Below, piece after piece: positions 1-10,849 of a stretch of DNA of 64,000 nucleotides. The stretch covers positions 76,069 to 140,068 of the forward strand of contig CACRXP010001159.1 in the NCBI GenBank assembly GCA_902702965.1, written 5' to 3'. The DNA is from Spirometra erinaceieuropaei. Lineage: Eukaryota > Platyhelminthes > Cestoda > Diphyllobothriidea > Diphyllobothriidae. Each line of letters opens with the position of its first letter. The stretch's first letter is position 1. The notes under the pieces are model-generated. The model had not been told where the DNA came from. It saw nothing but the letters and a program-made list of their open reading frames with translations, and did not search any database. Position numbers and translations under genes: made by a program.

Positions 1-119
1 CCTAGCTCTGACGACTAACACCTGCCGACCTTCTCATGCGGGCGGTGTGGGGATGATGCGTGTTAGTGACTTAATAGCCCTTGAGGCATCTATAGACACT
101 GTTGATTTTGTACATTTTC

Positions 120-215
120 ATTCGTTCATGTAATTGTATTGGCCTGAGGAAGAATTACCGAAAACGTGCGTTCGCCAACTTGACTTATCATTATTTCTTT
201 GTAGCAACGACATTG
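120..215 (+). mobile_element. Possible 3' tail of a Penelope-like element (second lineage)
   Basis: This stretch resembles 30,065-30,134, the 3' end of the PLE inserted at 28.7-30.1 kb. Both have a TAATTGTATT block, then a CCTGA-rich block, a short A/T segment, CGAAAA or CCAAAG, and TGCTCGCC or TTCGCCAAC, in the same order and at similar spacing. No coding sequence accompanies it here because the window starts just upstream. Similarity was judged by eye only. Confidence 0.3.
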
Positions 216-797
216 ACTTGGTTCCAGTGCACTTCCTGCCTAGCCTTTCAGCAGTCGCAGTTCGGTTGACGTGACTGCGTGACCATTTACTACGACGTTA
301 TGCACAAAGAAACATTGACGTGAAAGCAGGAGGAGGATTGGACCGTGAAGCGGGAATACGATCACTCATGCGTTTCAACCCTGAGGCTTGAATACCGCCA
401 CAAATTTATTCAGAGAAGTGTATGTATGATTGGACTAGCCGATAGTAAAATATACTCGAAGATAGTAAATGGCTGGGGATCGAAAGCCGAAAATTAAATC
501 GGCTGCCGAGTTGATCTTCTTTCTTATCGCAAACCGCTTGCCAACATCAAGGCCACAGTGAAAGATTAATATGGGACATTCAGGAAAGGTATTTATGAAA
601 TTATTACGAACTCTTGGTAGTTAATTCCTGTTCCATGTTTGATTATAAGGATGTTTCTTCATGAGACAGTTTTTGGACGCTCTTTTAAGAAGGTTAAATA
701 ACATTTTTATCACATGGAATGCATTGAGGTGATGCTTGAATCGTATATTAAGCCCACTTTTGGAGTTCAATGACAAATGCATAATCTCGGTATTTCA

Positions 798-831
798 GAA
801 GAAGAAGAAGAAGAAGAAGAAGAAGAAGAAG
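798..831. repeat. (GAA)n microsatellite
   Basis: About 11 uninterrupted GAA units sit just outside the 3' end of the minus-strand PLE. In other PLE copies here the segment beside the ribozyme is also GAA/GAAGAT-rich, so this may be an expansion of the element's own terminus. Confidence 0.9.
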
Positions 832-856
832 CGACCGCCGGGGCAAGAAATTTACT

Positions 857-900
857 GGTCTGACGTTTCGGATTCTCACTCGACCCCATCATCAGATGCG
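857..900 (-). ncRNA. Decayed hammerhead ribozyme in PLE terminal repeat
   Basis: On the - strand the order is CTGATGA, a stem-II hairpin with one mismatch (GGGGTC against GAATCC), GAAA, CGTC. The stem-I partner TGTCT seen in intact copies has become CGCAT, so stem I cannot form. The core remains but self-cleavage is unlikely. Hammerheads in PLE terminal repeats are a described property of the superfamily. Confidence 0.65.
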
Positions 901-1039
901 GCTGCAGCTAAAGGTATCAGAGGCGCAAAGACTGCAGTATTTATAGTACGTAGCTGCAGTGAGGCCACATGCGTACTATAATTAGCAGATCTCCTGATCA
1001 CCGCTGGGGTCCGTAGTAAATGCGATGATGGCTCATCAG

Positions 1040-1640
1040 TTCGCGTTTCAGTCGTGAATTTCCGCACTTTCATCATCCGCGTTGGATGAAGCCACCCTGA
1101 TGATTATTTGACATTTGGGCCTGCTGCCACGGAGATAGTTGTACGTCCGCACCCCCCTCCTCCCCACCTGACTGATTCCCCTTCTCAGGGAACGTCTCAG
1201 CACTGAATATGGTACGAGGAGTTCATTGTGCTGTTGATGGTTTGCCGGCCTGATAACCATGACTCGACCAGCTTGCAGCTCGTGAGGTTGTCAGCTCTTG
1301 CGAAGATTTCGCTCTCTTGAAACTTGAAAATATGGCCGGATTTCGTGATTTGCGCTGTCACCTGAGAGCTGGTGTCTTTTCTCTTCACCTATACTGCGTG
1401 CACCGCCACGTACGTCTAGAATAATCTCCCAGCTTCACCGACATAGTTGCTCTGTCTGCAACTGCATTAGATCCGGTAAAAGACTACAGACGTTTCCTGC
1501 CGTGTCAGCGGGTCTTTTGGCCTCATGACTTGGCGCCTATGGTTGCCTCCGGCCTGTGTGCAACCCCAACTCCAAGTAGAGTGAGAAGGCTGATGACGGC
1601 TTCCGAGACGTTCCTTACGTACGGAAGCGCTCGCCAAACT
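1040..1640 (-). pseudogene. PLE GIY-YIG endonuclease region, broken
   Basis: Minus-strand translation gives pieces that align with the intact 16,818-17,462 frame: GHIFKFQESEI, ADN, ESWLSG and SQVTAQ match GHIFKFQEAEI, GDN, ESWFSG and SQVAAH there. DNA at 1,480-1,640 also matches the upstream part of that copy, including the AGGCCAAAAGACCCGCTG block. Frameshifts and stops separate the pieces. The domain would nick target DNA during element insertion; this copy cannot encode it. Confidence 0.75.
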
Positions 1641-1929
1641 TCAATACCAGTTTGATTTGTTTTCTGATTTCGTCTGCGTGCTTATTGGTTGACAAAGTGG
1701 TACGGACGGCCAGTGTCTCTCAGTACCCGTTGAAGGTATTGCAATTCAGCAACCTTGCCTTCCGTTTCACTGCAGAGCGTCTCAATTCGCCGGTGTAGAG
1801 ACCATACGCAACTGCTTTTGTGACCGAACGGGTGGTAACCGTTAAAATTCAGTAGTTGCGTTGGGTTTGCTGATTGCCTAGACACTTTGGTTTTTAGACC
1901 AGCACAATCTTTGCGACAAATGAGGACAT

Positions 1930-3097
1930 TCAGAAAGGCCAGCTGGTTGTTCTCTTTCTTCTCATTCGTAAATTAAATGTCTGCGAAGAGGGCGTTGAGA
2001 CGTCTTTTGAATGTATGCACCTGATCCCGTTCGACGACGACGATGACGACGAAGAAATCATCCACACACCGAGTCCGAAATTATGGTCTATGGTGTCGGG
2101 GAACCAGCTACTCCAACCGTTATAGGACCACCTCGACTATGCGCCCTGAAATCAGCGAACCCATCGGCGTTCTCTTAATTTGCTAGTAGATTATTCCCTC
2201 AAACGCAAAGTACGCCCTCAGACAGAACTTCACGAGTTGGATGATTTGGGCGTGTATGAGGCCACTCTCCATTTCATCGTATTTGTCTCATAGGAGTTGC
2301 TCGATGTTCTCGACTGTCAGGTCCTGCGAAACAGAAGCAAAACGGGGCGCGACACCAAAAGGCGCCATGACATCACTTGGTTGGAGACTTAACCCTTTAA
2401 GTTTCTGCAAGCATTGTGTCGACGAGCTGACTGTGGTGTCCGAATCACAGGTCAGAAACTTGAGATGTAGAAACAGCCACTTTGTCCGTCCACAGGCTGG
2501 AGTGCCTTTTAGTGGTACGATGGGCCGGAGAGGAGCGCCGCTTGTGCACATTTGGGTGACCATAGGATCGGTCCAGGGCCGTTTCTTGCGCACTCATCAA
2601 ACGTCGGTTTATCGCTGATAGTGTGCCTGAGTTTTCCAATGCCGGCAGCTTCGCGTTGATCTCCCGTGTTAGCATTTTTATGGAGTTGAGTTCGCAAAGG
2701 ACATAGGACTGACGATCCTCCAACGAACTTTTGGCTTTCTGAATGTAAACTGTCCTGTTTAATACGGCCGTGGAGCGTCCCTTGTGCTCAGGCACGATAA
2801 CTAGGTCGCTATTGGCCTTAAATTTAGTGTGTCATGTTCGACCCTGGAAAGCACGTTGCGCGGCCTATGCAACATGAGGAGGAATGACACCTGGTGTCGA
2901 ATAAGGTTCTTCGGTTCATCTTTCGTTTTTGTCTGGTTGCGGATTGACTCCAATGCGGCAATCATGTTGGCTGGTTTGGCATCGGCTGTGTTGAATGAGG
3001 CCTCATGCCGTAACACCTACATTTGTTCCTCCGTCAGCTCCCTTGACGACAGGTTGTGCACAAGTTTGCCGTTCTTGAATGACTCATGTTGACCCAA
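1930..3097 (-). pseudogene. PLE reverse transcriptase region, broken
   Basis: Minus-strand pieces carry PLE reverse-transcriptase signatures in order. About 3,016-2,800 has a helical N-terminal segment (LRHEASFNTADAKPANMI). About 2,795-2,600 has KGRSTAVLNRT. About 2,593-2,288 has PLRPIVPLKGTP, AKWL-like KWLFLHLKFL and the position of the first catalytic Asp (PSDVMAPFGVAPRF, where SFDV is expected). About 2,200-2,050 has TPMGSLISG followed by CVDDFF, a form of the YVDD catalytic box. In-frame stops and frameshifts lie between the blocks. Parts near 2,500 can be read in two frames, which reflects an indel. Confidence 0.8.
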
Positions 3098-3406
3098 CTG
3101 TGAAAAACACGGTGCCACGGTGGGATTCGAACCCACGACAGTAAGGGGAAGGCTTTAGTGCAGCCAACGCTCTAACCACCTGAGCCACGAGGCTCCGCCA
3201 GACGACGCGAATTTGATCTCATCTGGGTCAAGTTACCCGCCCAACCTACTGCAACGTCTGAAATCCACCAAATCTGATAAAGCAACTTCACCGCCCAAGC
3301 AGAATTTACAAAGTAATATAACTAGAATCCACCAGATGACTACCAGGCTCACGTAATTCATAGGTGTTTTGGCAGATTTTGGATGACGCGGGATTGGACA
3401 ACTTAC
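3098..3406 (-). other. Intron-like segment in the PLE with an internal tRNA-like sequence
   Basis: On the - strand a consensus donor (GTAAGT at 3,406-3,401) and a strong acceptor (TTTTTCACAG ending at 3,098) flank 309 bp between the N-terminal charged region and the RT N-terminus. PLEs are known to keep spliceosomal introns. The flanking frames do not rejoin exactly here (the segment after the acceptor reads LGQHESFKNG in a different phase), as expected of a decayed copy. It could instead be an insertion. Confidence 0.45.
3112..3195 (-). repeat. tRNA-like sequence (degenerate)
   Basis: On the - strand it has an A box (TGGCTCAGGTGG), a 4-bp D stem (GCTC/GAGC), a perfect B box (GGTTCGAATCC) and a 5-bp T stem (GTGGG/CCCAC). 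The acceptor stem pairs only 5 of 7 positions and the anticodon arm is not canonical, so I do not assign an isotype or claim a working tRNA gene. It lies within the intron-like part of the PLE and may be a tRNA-derived insertion or internal Pol III promoter relic. Confidence 0.6.
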
Positions 3407-3629
3407 GCAATTGGTTCTCTTGCGCTGCCTCGCGTGTCGCTCTCTGTTCGCGGGTTCGTTCGGCCAGCCTCTGCCGAAACAGTTTTTTACCGGTCTCGTC
3501 AATGAACTCGCAGCATCGTGCCTTTCCTTGGTCAATCGTCTGACGGTATTTGCTAAACCTTGAGTGACAGTCCTGAAGGAGCACTGAGATCACTCGTCTG
3601 CTGTTCTGGAATACTGCGCGTCTCGCCAT
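3306..3629 (-). pseudogene. PLE N-terminal charged region
   Basis: A minus-strand open stretch beginning MARRAVFQNSRRVISVL, rich in Arg, Glu and Gln (for example TREQRATREAAQEN), with coiled-coil character. It precedes the RT region of lineage-A copy 1 across the intron-like gap, so I take it as the N-terminal exon of the element. The residues after the GTAAGT donor at 3,406 are probably intronic read-through. No outside homologue is recognised. Confidence 0.5.
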
Positions 3630-3639
3630 CTCCGTGTTA

Positions 3640-6600
3640 ACCCTGCGTTTTTAAGTGTAGATAAATAGATGGAGGCCTTTAATCCTGTTTCCTTGCTAAA
3701 AAGGGGGACTTTAGAGTTAGAGAGGAGCAACCGAATAGACTTCACTTAACGAATCCTCGTTGTGTGGACGTGAACATCAGTCGCCCGTGCAGACTGTCCA
3801 CAGCCTCCATGTGGCGTCCTCAATCGGCGTGTCAGTTGATACTTTTCAGTTAATACTGCTAACCACGACATATTTCGCCCTGCAGGCCGGAGGCCCTTAG
3901 GCCAAACCAATCAAAGTTGAAGTGTAATATTCGCCAGTGATCTAACCTATTCATCGACTTCTCAGTAATATATATTGACCGCCATCATAACCCCTTGTGC
4001 ATGGGAAATGACGGTTCATATCTTCAGTTGAGCCATTCTCGTGTTTTGCGCACCTTCTTTAATTTTTAATCTCTCTGCAAATGAGTTGGCTATTCCCTCT
4101 CCTAGTCCACCTCCATCGTCTCTTTATTTTTTATCTTCTTATTTGGTTTCATCCCGGATTGTCCTTCCGAACCGCCTTTTTACTTCTCAGTGCGGTTCTT
4201 GTCCCCAGCATTACTCCCGGGTTCCTGTGAATTTTCCTCGCACAAACTCGTCCGTTATTCTGTCCTCTCGGATACGTTTCAACTAGGCATGAGAAAACTG
4301 CAGACATGAAACGAAGTCTACTGCGTGAAAGCACATGTCGCCAAGTGTGCGGTGATTAAAATAATGCCAACAAGACGCAGAAATGCACCTTTGCGACAGT
4401 ATCTCAGGGAACATCAACCTCTTAAGACCGCGAATGTGAAAAAAAAATTCGGAGTTTTGACTAGTGACAATTTAAGCGCAAGGACGCACTGTTCCATTGC
4501 CACAGCGCAGGCACTGTTGACTATGAGTGTTTTACACAGAACGTTTGTAAACCTCGATACGGAAATTACCGGTAAGACATATGGGGCATTTGTGCCGCCG
4601 CACCAGGCTCGGTGTCAGTGACCTCTGAGGTGTACAGCGACGAGCTACAAAGGTTGTTATCGAATTCAAAAATTCGACGAAAGAGCGGCGCCTGATCGCC
4701 CTATACGCCTATCCCCTCCTCTAAAGACTGGGCAGAGATGACCTTCTGATGCTGTTTTAGTTACTAAAGTGGTTTTATCTGGATGTTGACTGGGAAAATC
4801 TTTTCGAATTGTCACCGAAGACGACTCTCGACAACACGATTGGTAGCTTTATAAGGGGCTGTGAAGTATGGATAAAAACCTCTTCTTTTTCTCGCGGAGA
4901 GTCGTTCGTCGTTGGAATTCTTCACCGCCATATGTTATGCATTGCACCACCGTAAGTGTATGGGAAGGACATCTGGATCCCATCTGTTAAAATGAGCCAG
5001 AATTTTCTAACCTCCATCTAATTAGACATTCTCATGGTTTCCATAATAGCGAAAAAACTGTTCCTAGGTGCCATGCCGAAAGAAGAAGAGGACTTCCCCG
5101 GGAAAGGTTTATTGGAGGTCTGACTAGGATTTCAAGCGCACAGCTTCGCCGTCAGCGAGGACGAGGGGACGCACATCCCGGTGAAATAAGGGTTAAATGC
5201 AGCCACGCATGCGGAATTGGCGGGCTACGCATCAAACATGGTGCCCATTATAATGAGAAGTATGTGTGTGAAATTATAATTTCCGAAGATGGGCAGGCGT
5301 AATAACTGCTTGAAGCGTCAGGCATCTAATAAACCTTGGCATGAATCTCTTCACATATTAACTATTATGACTATTAACAGCCTACTGTCTTAATTTCAAT
5401 AGCCCATTCTGTTTACTTTACTTTGGACGCCACTTAGTGCGTGCTTGTACTGTTCGCTGTTATTTCGCACATTCTGACCATTTTAACATGCCCGTTTTAA
5501 TATCTGTCTTATGCATATCGCATACTAAAGTCCCCTGTAATAGAGCGCGGTACAAATGCAAAAGGTCTGTCTGATACTTGAGAACCTAAAAGAATTTATT
5601 TCTGGATAACTAGGAGTGATATGAACGCTGTTAAGTTTGACATTTATAAATGTTAAAATTTCTAATGATATAAGCTAGTAATACCGGCCCAAAAATGTAG
5701 GTTGTAGTGGCAACGCCACACGTTTCATGCCGTGCTTGCTTACAGTAAAATGGTAGAACTATAAGGGGTCGCAAGCGGCAAGATTTTGAGAGGAATTTGC
5801 AGTTAGATATAATCCGGATTCTGCAATAATCTAAACAGGCCATTCAAGAAGATACGCCTTCTCAGTAAGGCCAACCTACTCATAGACTTAGAGGTGGCAT
5901 TCATTAATATGGAGCCTGCCCGTATTACTTTTGGCCTTACACTAAATCCCAGTTGAATTTAGGTTAAGATTATGAAGGTCACTTTTAGAAAACAGGAATT
6001 CAAGGCAATGCAACCTGTAGTACAGCGGACCCATATTACCGTGTCCGACCGTGGGTAGATCCGAGCATTCCAGACCGTGTGGTCGGAGCCTACATGAGGA
6101 CTGTGCGATGGCCTTATAGAATGCCGGGGCTTTCAGAAAATCCTGTCTACTTTCTCGTCTCGAAGACTGGATTTAAACAGGGTGTCGTGGTTGCGTGTAG
6201 TGCGGCCAGGCCTGGCCAGTCGCTTGTCATGTGATCTATTGAGGGAGGGTCACAGCAACTGGCGATCGGAATCGTAGTGGTGACCTACTGCCCAGACATT
6301 CCATTGATCATGGATTTGCCTGTCCCATGGCCACAGTAAATATTTCAGGATTCAGTTTCGTCGGGGCAGTTGGTGTGGCTGCGGCATTTACGCCTCCCCC
6401 CCCACCCCCGCGAATCCGGTCGGCTTGCTCAAGGTCAAGAGGAGGGACATGGATAATGAAATGCAGCTCAGCCTATTCTAAATTAGAGAACTACTCCTAC
6501 AGGCTGAGTCGTCCTGTTCGTGCAGTTTCTCGACTGAAAATATCCAAAGCATCGAAATCAAAAGCAAGTCCTTTCTCTTCTGCATGTTTGCCAACCCGAT

Positions 6601-7970
6601 GAAGATATCTTCGCGTTCCTCAACTCGTGTAGTCGTTCTGAAAAATTTATGCAATGTCCCCAGCGTAGCTGCGGTTAGAATTTGTACACCTAATCCCGTT
6701 GAACCCGACAGAGTTTTCCAGAGGGCCGGAAGACTCAACAGGCTACAGCAACCGGCTCGCGATTAATCTTCGACAACATTGCAAATTCTATGCGATAGAT
6801 GAAACTTCAAGCACAAACCGTAGGAATAACTTCCCGAGTAAATCGTGAGACCATAAGATTGGTAGACACTGGCCAGTCACTAAGAATCGTCACTTTCTGT
6901 ATGCGCCAAATTCTTGAAAACCAAAGGTAAATTCAACTGTCTGTAACATCGGACTGTTAGTATATATATCTGGGTGATATTTGCTGACGTCTTAATAAAG
7001 TATTCTGCTAATCACATGCAGTGACAATCTTTAGAAGAGTGAGCGAGCAAAATATTCATGTTGAGGGGATGAAATGTAAACTAGCCCTCAAAATCCCTAT
7101 CTCCCCAATGATGTAGAAGCATTTTTTGGTTCCCACTATCCCATAGTTTCACTCATACCCCAAAGTCTCGCAGGTGATTCGCAAGATTTTAAATGACTTG
7201 TCTTAGTGTCTGCGTCCGAGCCATGAACGCTTAAACAAGTGCCATCAAAGAGAGTGCCGATGTGTCTGGTTAACCTGTAGTCATACGTCTCCGTCCTACT
7301 CACACAGACAGGTTTCACGCTGCATGCTCTGTTCTCCCCGAAGGCTGAGAACCAGATAGTGACCTTCAAGGTGTTTAGGGTGAAACAAAGACACCTGCTG
7401 CCGTAGAAGCGCGCACAGAAGATGCGGTGTCCCTTGTGGCTGATTTCAGTGAATTAACTAGGTCCAGTGTGATTGCCGTTCGCGATTGCGTTCGCAGACA
7501 TTCTGAAAGCAGCTCACCTGTCTCGCCAGCTATCCTCAAGGTCGGCCATAAGGTCACCTCTGCGCGATCGGGAGTCGCGTGGGTCTAGACCAGGCAGGAA
7601 AAAAACCGAAATACTTGACGTCTGGATTATGGACCACGTCTGAATTCGGGTCTGACTAGCCCTCCTTCATCCCTCCCCCCCATCTGAAAAGTCAGACCAT
7701 GCAGAACCATCCACAATCTGGTAGCCCGCTACAGTCTTTTCGTAAAGTACTTGCTGTGCCATGTTGTCTGCGTTTGACCTTCGATGCTTTCATTTTGAGA
7801 TAACCGAAATTCCCTATCAAAAAAACTGTCCACGCGTCTCCCAAAAGACAAGTTCTGAGCTGTATAGTCAGAGCCCATTAGAACATTTGCCGAAATGGTC
7901 AGTGGACGACTGCAGTAATCAGTATTGACAAGGGGACAAACAATTTAGCGTACAAGAAACTAGAGGAATT
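3640..7970. other. No recognisable gene; one decayed PLE terminal repeat
   Basis: Only short open frames occur here, none with a recognisable domain. They include 4,325-4,621 (98 aa, basic) and overlapping frames on both strands at 6,327-6,766. The last pair spans a proline-coding C-rich run near 6,395. A decayed lineage-A PLE terminal repeat is listed at 5,062-5,162. Otherwise I see nothing identifiable. Confidence 0.5.
5062..5162 (-). mobile_element. Decayed PLE lineage-A terminal repeat (solo)
   Basis: The + strand order (GAAGAAGAG, GGGAAA, GGTTTATTGGA, GGTCTGAC, hairpin, GTCAG) follows the terminal repeat seen at 16,641-16,727. On the - strand the ribozyme core reads CTGACGG, hairpin, GAAA, then TAGTCAG. 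The CUGANGA box and the cleavage-site region are both damaged. Confidence 0.4.
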
Positions 7971-7972
7971 TT

Positions 7973-8315
7973 GGCGAGGTTTGGTTCTACAGCCCTACCT
8001 GAGTGATACCATCCGGCTAGCTTACCAAAACAATATTAGTTAACATACCTAACTCGTTGGATCAGGAAGAGAAAGAGAGCGCAAGCAGACTTCAAAGCAC
8101 GCGCAGGGAGCTAGTGAAAGTGGCGTGTAAACACTCTCCCCCCGACACAGCCACTCGCTGGACTGAGAGGATAAGGAGATCTCAATCACAACAGGAAGAC
8201 AATAGAGGGGACCGCATGTTCATCCGCAGTGGGCGGCCACTGTAGTGAAATCGAGGGAGTTCCACACCTTCCGAAAAATTCAATTAACAAGTCTACCTGG
8301 CCTGTCAGAATAAAC
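7973..8315 (+). mobile_element. Inverted-repeat DNA element, family C, partial copy
   Basis: Starts with the family-C terminus (GGCGAGGTTTGGTTCTACAG) and runs in parallel with the reverse complement of the element at 42,413-43,010. Shared blocks include AGCTTACCAAAACA/AGCTTCCTAAAACA, GACACAGCC followed by GCTGGA, and GTTCCAC near 8,260. The copy is therefore inverted relative to the one in the AADC gene. Its distal terminal repeat is not evident. Confidence 0.6.
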
Positions 8316-8457
8316 ATTTATGGAATAAAGTTACGCGGCATGGAGAAGGGGCAGCTGAAGTGAACGTTACGTGCCTCTACGAAGCATTATGTTGCAGTCC
8401 GAAACCTGAAATGCGAGTAAGCTATGGCAGTCGATGTCACCCTGGGATCAAAAGCTC

Positions 8458-9420
8458 ACAGTAGGTAGGCTAACTCATGAAAATATCAACCAAAATTTCA
8501 AAAAGTGTTTTCGTTTCGAAAAGATTAATTACGTAGAGTTGTAAAACTAATCATCGTGTCGTATAATTCCCTTATAATACAGTTATCTCGCTGTCAAAAG
8601 AACTTCTTGACGATTGCATGCAAAAACCAGATTCTTTAAAAAATTACTACCTAAGTAGCATGAATGTTTCCCATTGATTTTACGCGACTTTAAAAATTCA
8701 ATTATGTTTCTTAAAAAACATGCATAAAAATATTCACTTTGACTCATTTGGTAGGAAATTATTTCTTCTTCCAATTTTATATTTGAGGAAAGGATATTAT
8801 TCGGTTTTCACAAAGTTTTCCGATTCTCGAATAATTTTGAACACGACCTGCCGTTACACCTGCATTCAGGGTTTTCAAAATACTGGCCGTGTATTTTCCG
8901 CGGGCGAAAAACCATGCATTTATCACGGTATTAAAAGGAAAATATATGGGGTTTATAAAATTTAGTAGTCGATCGGAGCCATATCGACATTTTAAGACGC
9001 CATATTATTTAATGCAGGGAAACGCTGTCGTATGAGTAGGCATTTCGCGGTCTTAACAAATCTCATAATTAGAAACTTCTTTAAAACCAAATTACACCCT
9101 TTCTTCAAGCATAAAGTTGAAAGAAGAAGTAATTTTCTACCAAAGTGGGTAAATAATGAATATTTTTATGGAAGCTTTCCATGAAATACAATTGAATTTT
9201 TAAGGGGATTGAAAATCGATGAGAAAAATTCATGCTATATAGGTAGTCATTTTTTACAGAGTCTGGTTTCTTTCGAAAGCCGGCATCCCGGAGTAACTGT
9301 ATTATTATAAAATTATGCTGCATGATGGTTAATTTTTTAACCCTACATCAGTAATCCCTCGATTCGAAAACGCGTTTCAGAATTTCGGTCGACATTTCAT
9401 GAGCCAGCACACCTTCCGTA
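8458..9420. mobile_element. Palindromic ~1-kb element, family A, copy 1
   Basis: The left end (ACAGTAGGTAGGCTAACTCA) and the right end (complement of TACGGAAGGTGTGCTGG) are inverted copies, and the similarity continues inward for several hundred bases on each side (for example TTATAATACAGTTA against TAACTGTATTATTATAA). The element is a long fold-back with no coding capacity. Termini beginning TACAGT and TA at the junctions of other copies suggest a non-autonomous Tc1/mariner-type element. Confidence 0.75.
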
Positions 9421-10076
9421 CTCTGAAGATTAAAGTCCCGTGCATACGAATACCGCAACTGGCAGAGCCTGAAGCAGAGGAGGCGAAAACCAACAGCGAC
9501 ATCAGACAGCGCAGATGGGAAGGGGGTCGATATTCACTCCATAAATGCACTAAACCTCATCTCCCTTCTTACTGACTCTGGTGAAGAGACCTCACACAAT
9601 TCTTCACCATTATTTGGTTTAAACACTTGTCATTGCCAGTGCAACGAGGATCACTTTGACGGTTCCGAACTTTCTGACAGTAATTTTGGTCTGGATATTG
9701 TCAGAAGAAAAAACAGGATGAAAGAGGAGATCTGACCCGTCATGATGGGTCTCACAGACAAGCGGCCTATTCCGAGTTCATTCATCAGAAGTGTTGCGGA
9801 TGATTGGTAAACATCAATTCACAAATAGGAACTAGAAATGTCGCACGTTGACGCGCTGGCAAATTAAAAACACAAAGTGGGTCGGAGTGGTTATTGCTGC
9901 CTTATTGGCCACTGTTAGTCAGCAATATCCGTACCGCAGGTCTGCGAAAAAAGGCATAAGGGCGTCGTCCGAGTTCTCTCCTGCAATCGGAATAGATGGG
10001 GGAGTTTCACAAAGGACATACCCCTACGACTGGTTTTGTCATGCACAACTGATTGTCGTAGAATTATAGTCCGTTT

Positions 10077-10345
10077 GGTATGGGCTCTCGACCGCACACC
10101 GTGTACTCCACAGCAAGGGGAGAGCAGGCGGTGTGACTTGTGCGTGAATTAGTTTATAGTGGAAGCGGACTTGCACAGCACCTCCCACACACCCTGGTCC
10201 TCACCCGCCTGAGCTCGGTGTCAAGGCGTAGTTACGAAAACCGAAGGCGTGAGAGGGCGCAGGTGGCTGGCACGGCCGGATTCGCACCTAGGCGTGCCAA
10301 TCCACACCCCCGTGGCCCACAACAAACACTTGACCAGGATTTCCA
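10077..10345 (+). repeat. Interspersed repeat G, copy 1
   Basis: Shares ordered blocks with 20,345-20,590 and, inverted, with 50,030-50,285: GTGTACTCCACAGCAAG, a TGAATTAGTTTATAGTGG block, GACTTGCACAGCA and GAGAGGGCGCAGGTGG. The open frames running through it (for example 10,140-10,547) are not shared by the other copies, so I read it as a non-coding repeat of unknown class. Confidence 0.55.
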
Positions 10346-10598
10346 CCAACGAGAGCAATGGGTCAGAAAGAGAAAGGTCGGCACAAGGCCCTGGGTAACC
10401 CTGCTCACGGCCTGTATACCCAGCGGGAACACACGTGCATCCATCGGCAGGGAACCAGGTGCCAGGGAACTGTCAACTCACACATGGCTGGGAGGGCCAC
10501 GGTTTACTGGATCTTCGCATATCAGGCGCTGTCAACCTACACGCTAAAGGACGCTTTTTATCTCTTTGGAGACCTTTCCGGCATATGAATGAGCACTT

Positions 10599-10844
10599 TT
10601 GAAGAACGACTGTTTTCGGATGCATGACTTGATGAGGCAAGTCATGTCATATAATTGTATGCGTCTTGAGACTTGTCTATCACTCTCAATGTTCCAAAAT
10701 CAGTTGAACATTTGCAATAAAAATGCCCAATTACTAGTTAATGGGCATCCGTGCAGACAAACTGACGGAATTTCAATGAGAAGTCCACTTGTTTCAAATC
10801 TTGCCGACATTTTTATGTGTTACATAGAAGCGGAAGCGTCATAA
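10599..10844 (+). pseudogene. PLE reverse transcriptase fragment
   Basis: An 81-codon open stretch contains QTDGISMRSPLVSNLADIF, which fits the PLE motif around RT block 4 (usually QTDGVAMGSPLGPLLANIF), followed by an acidic stretch. Substitution of the conserved Gly residues (MRSPLVSN for MGSPLGPL) and the absence of a flanking YVDD box indicate decay. It is closer to the PLE at 28.8 kb (RQIDGVAMGSHLEP) than to lineage A. Confidence 0.65.
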
Positions 10845-10849
10845 AATGG

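Larger units (their letters stand above)
845..3630 (-). mobile_element. Decayed Penelope-like element, lineage A, copy 1
   Basis: Read on the - strand this holds, in order: an N-terminal charged region (3,629-3,407), an intron-like gap (3,406-3,098), a reverse-transcriptase region (about 3,097-1,930), a GIY-YIG endonuclease region (about 1,640-1,040) and a decayed hammerhead motif (900-857). This is the order expected of PLEs, which are retroelements with an RT of the telomerase-related clade and a C-terminal GIY-YIG nuclease. The frame is broken many times by stops and indels, so the copy is dead. It is the longest lineage-A copy in the window and serves as reference for the fragments near 16.7, 22.7, 50.9, 60.5, 62.0 and 63.9 kb. 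Confidence 0.85.

Noticed and set aside
3112..3195. Functional tRNA gene
   Set aside because: A and B boxes are good, but the acceptor stem has mismatches and the anticodon arm is not canonical. The location inside a PLE fits a relic better.
10140..10547. 135-codon + strand frame as a gene
   Set aside because: It spans repeat G, whose other copies do not keep the frame, and has no recognisable domain.
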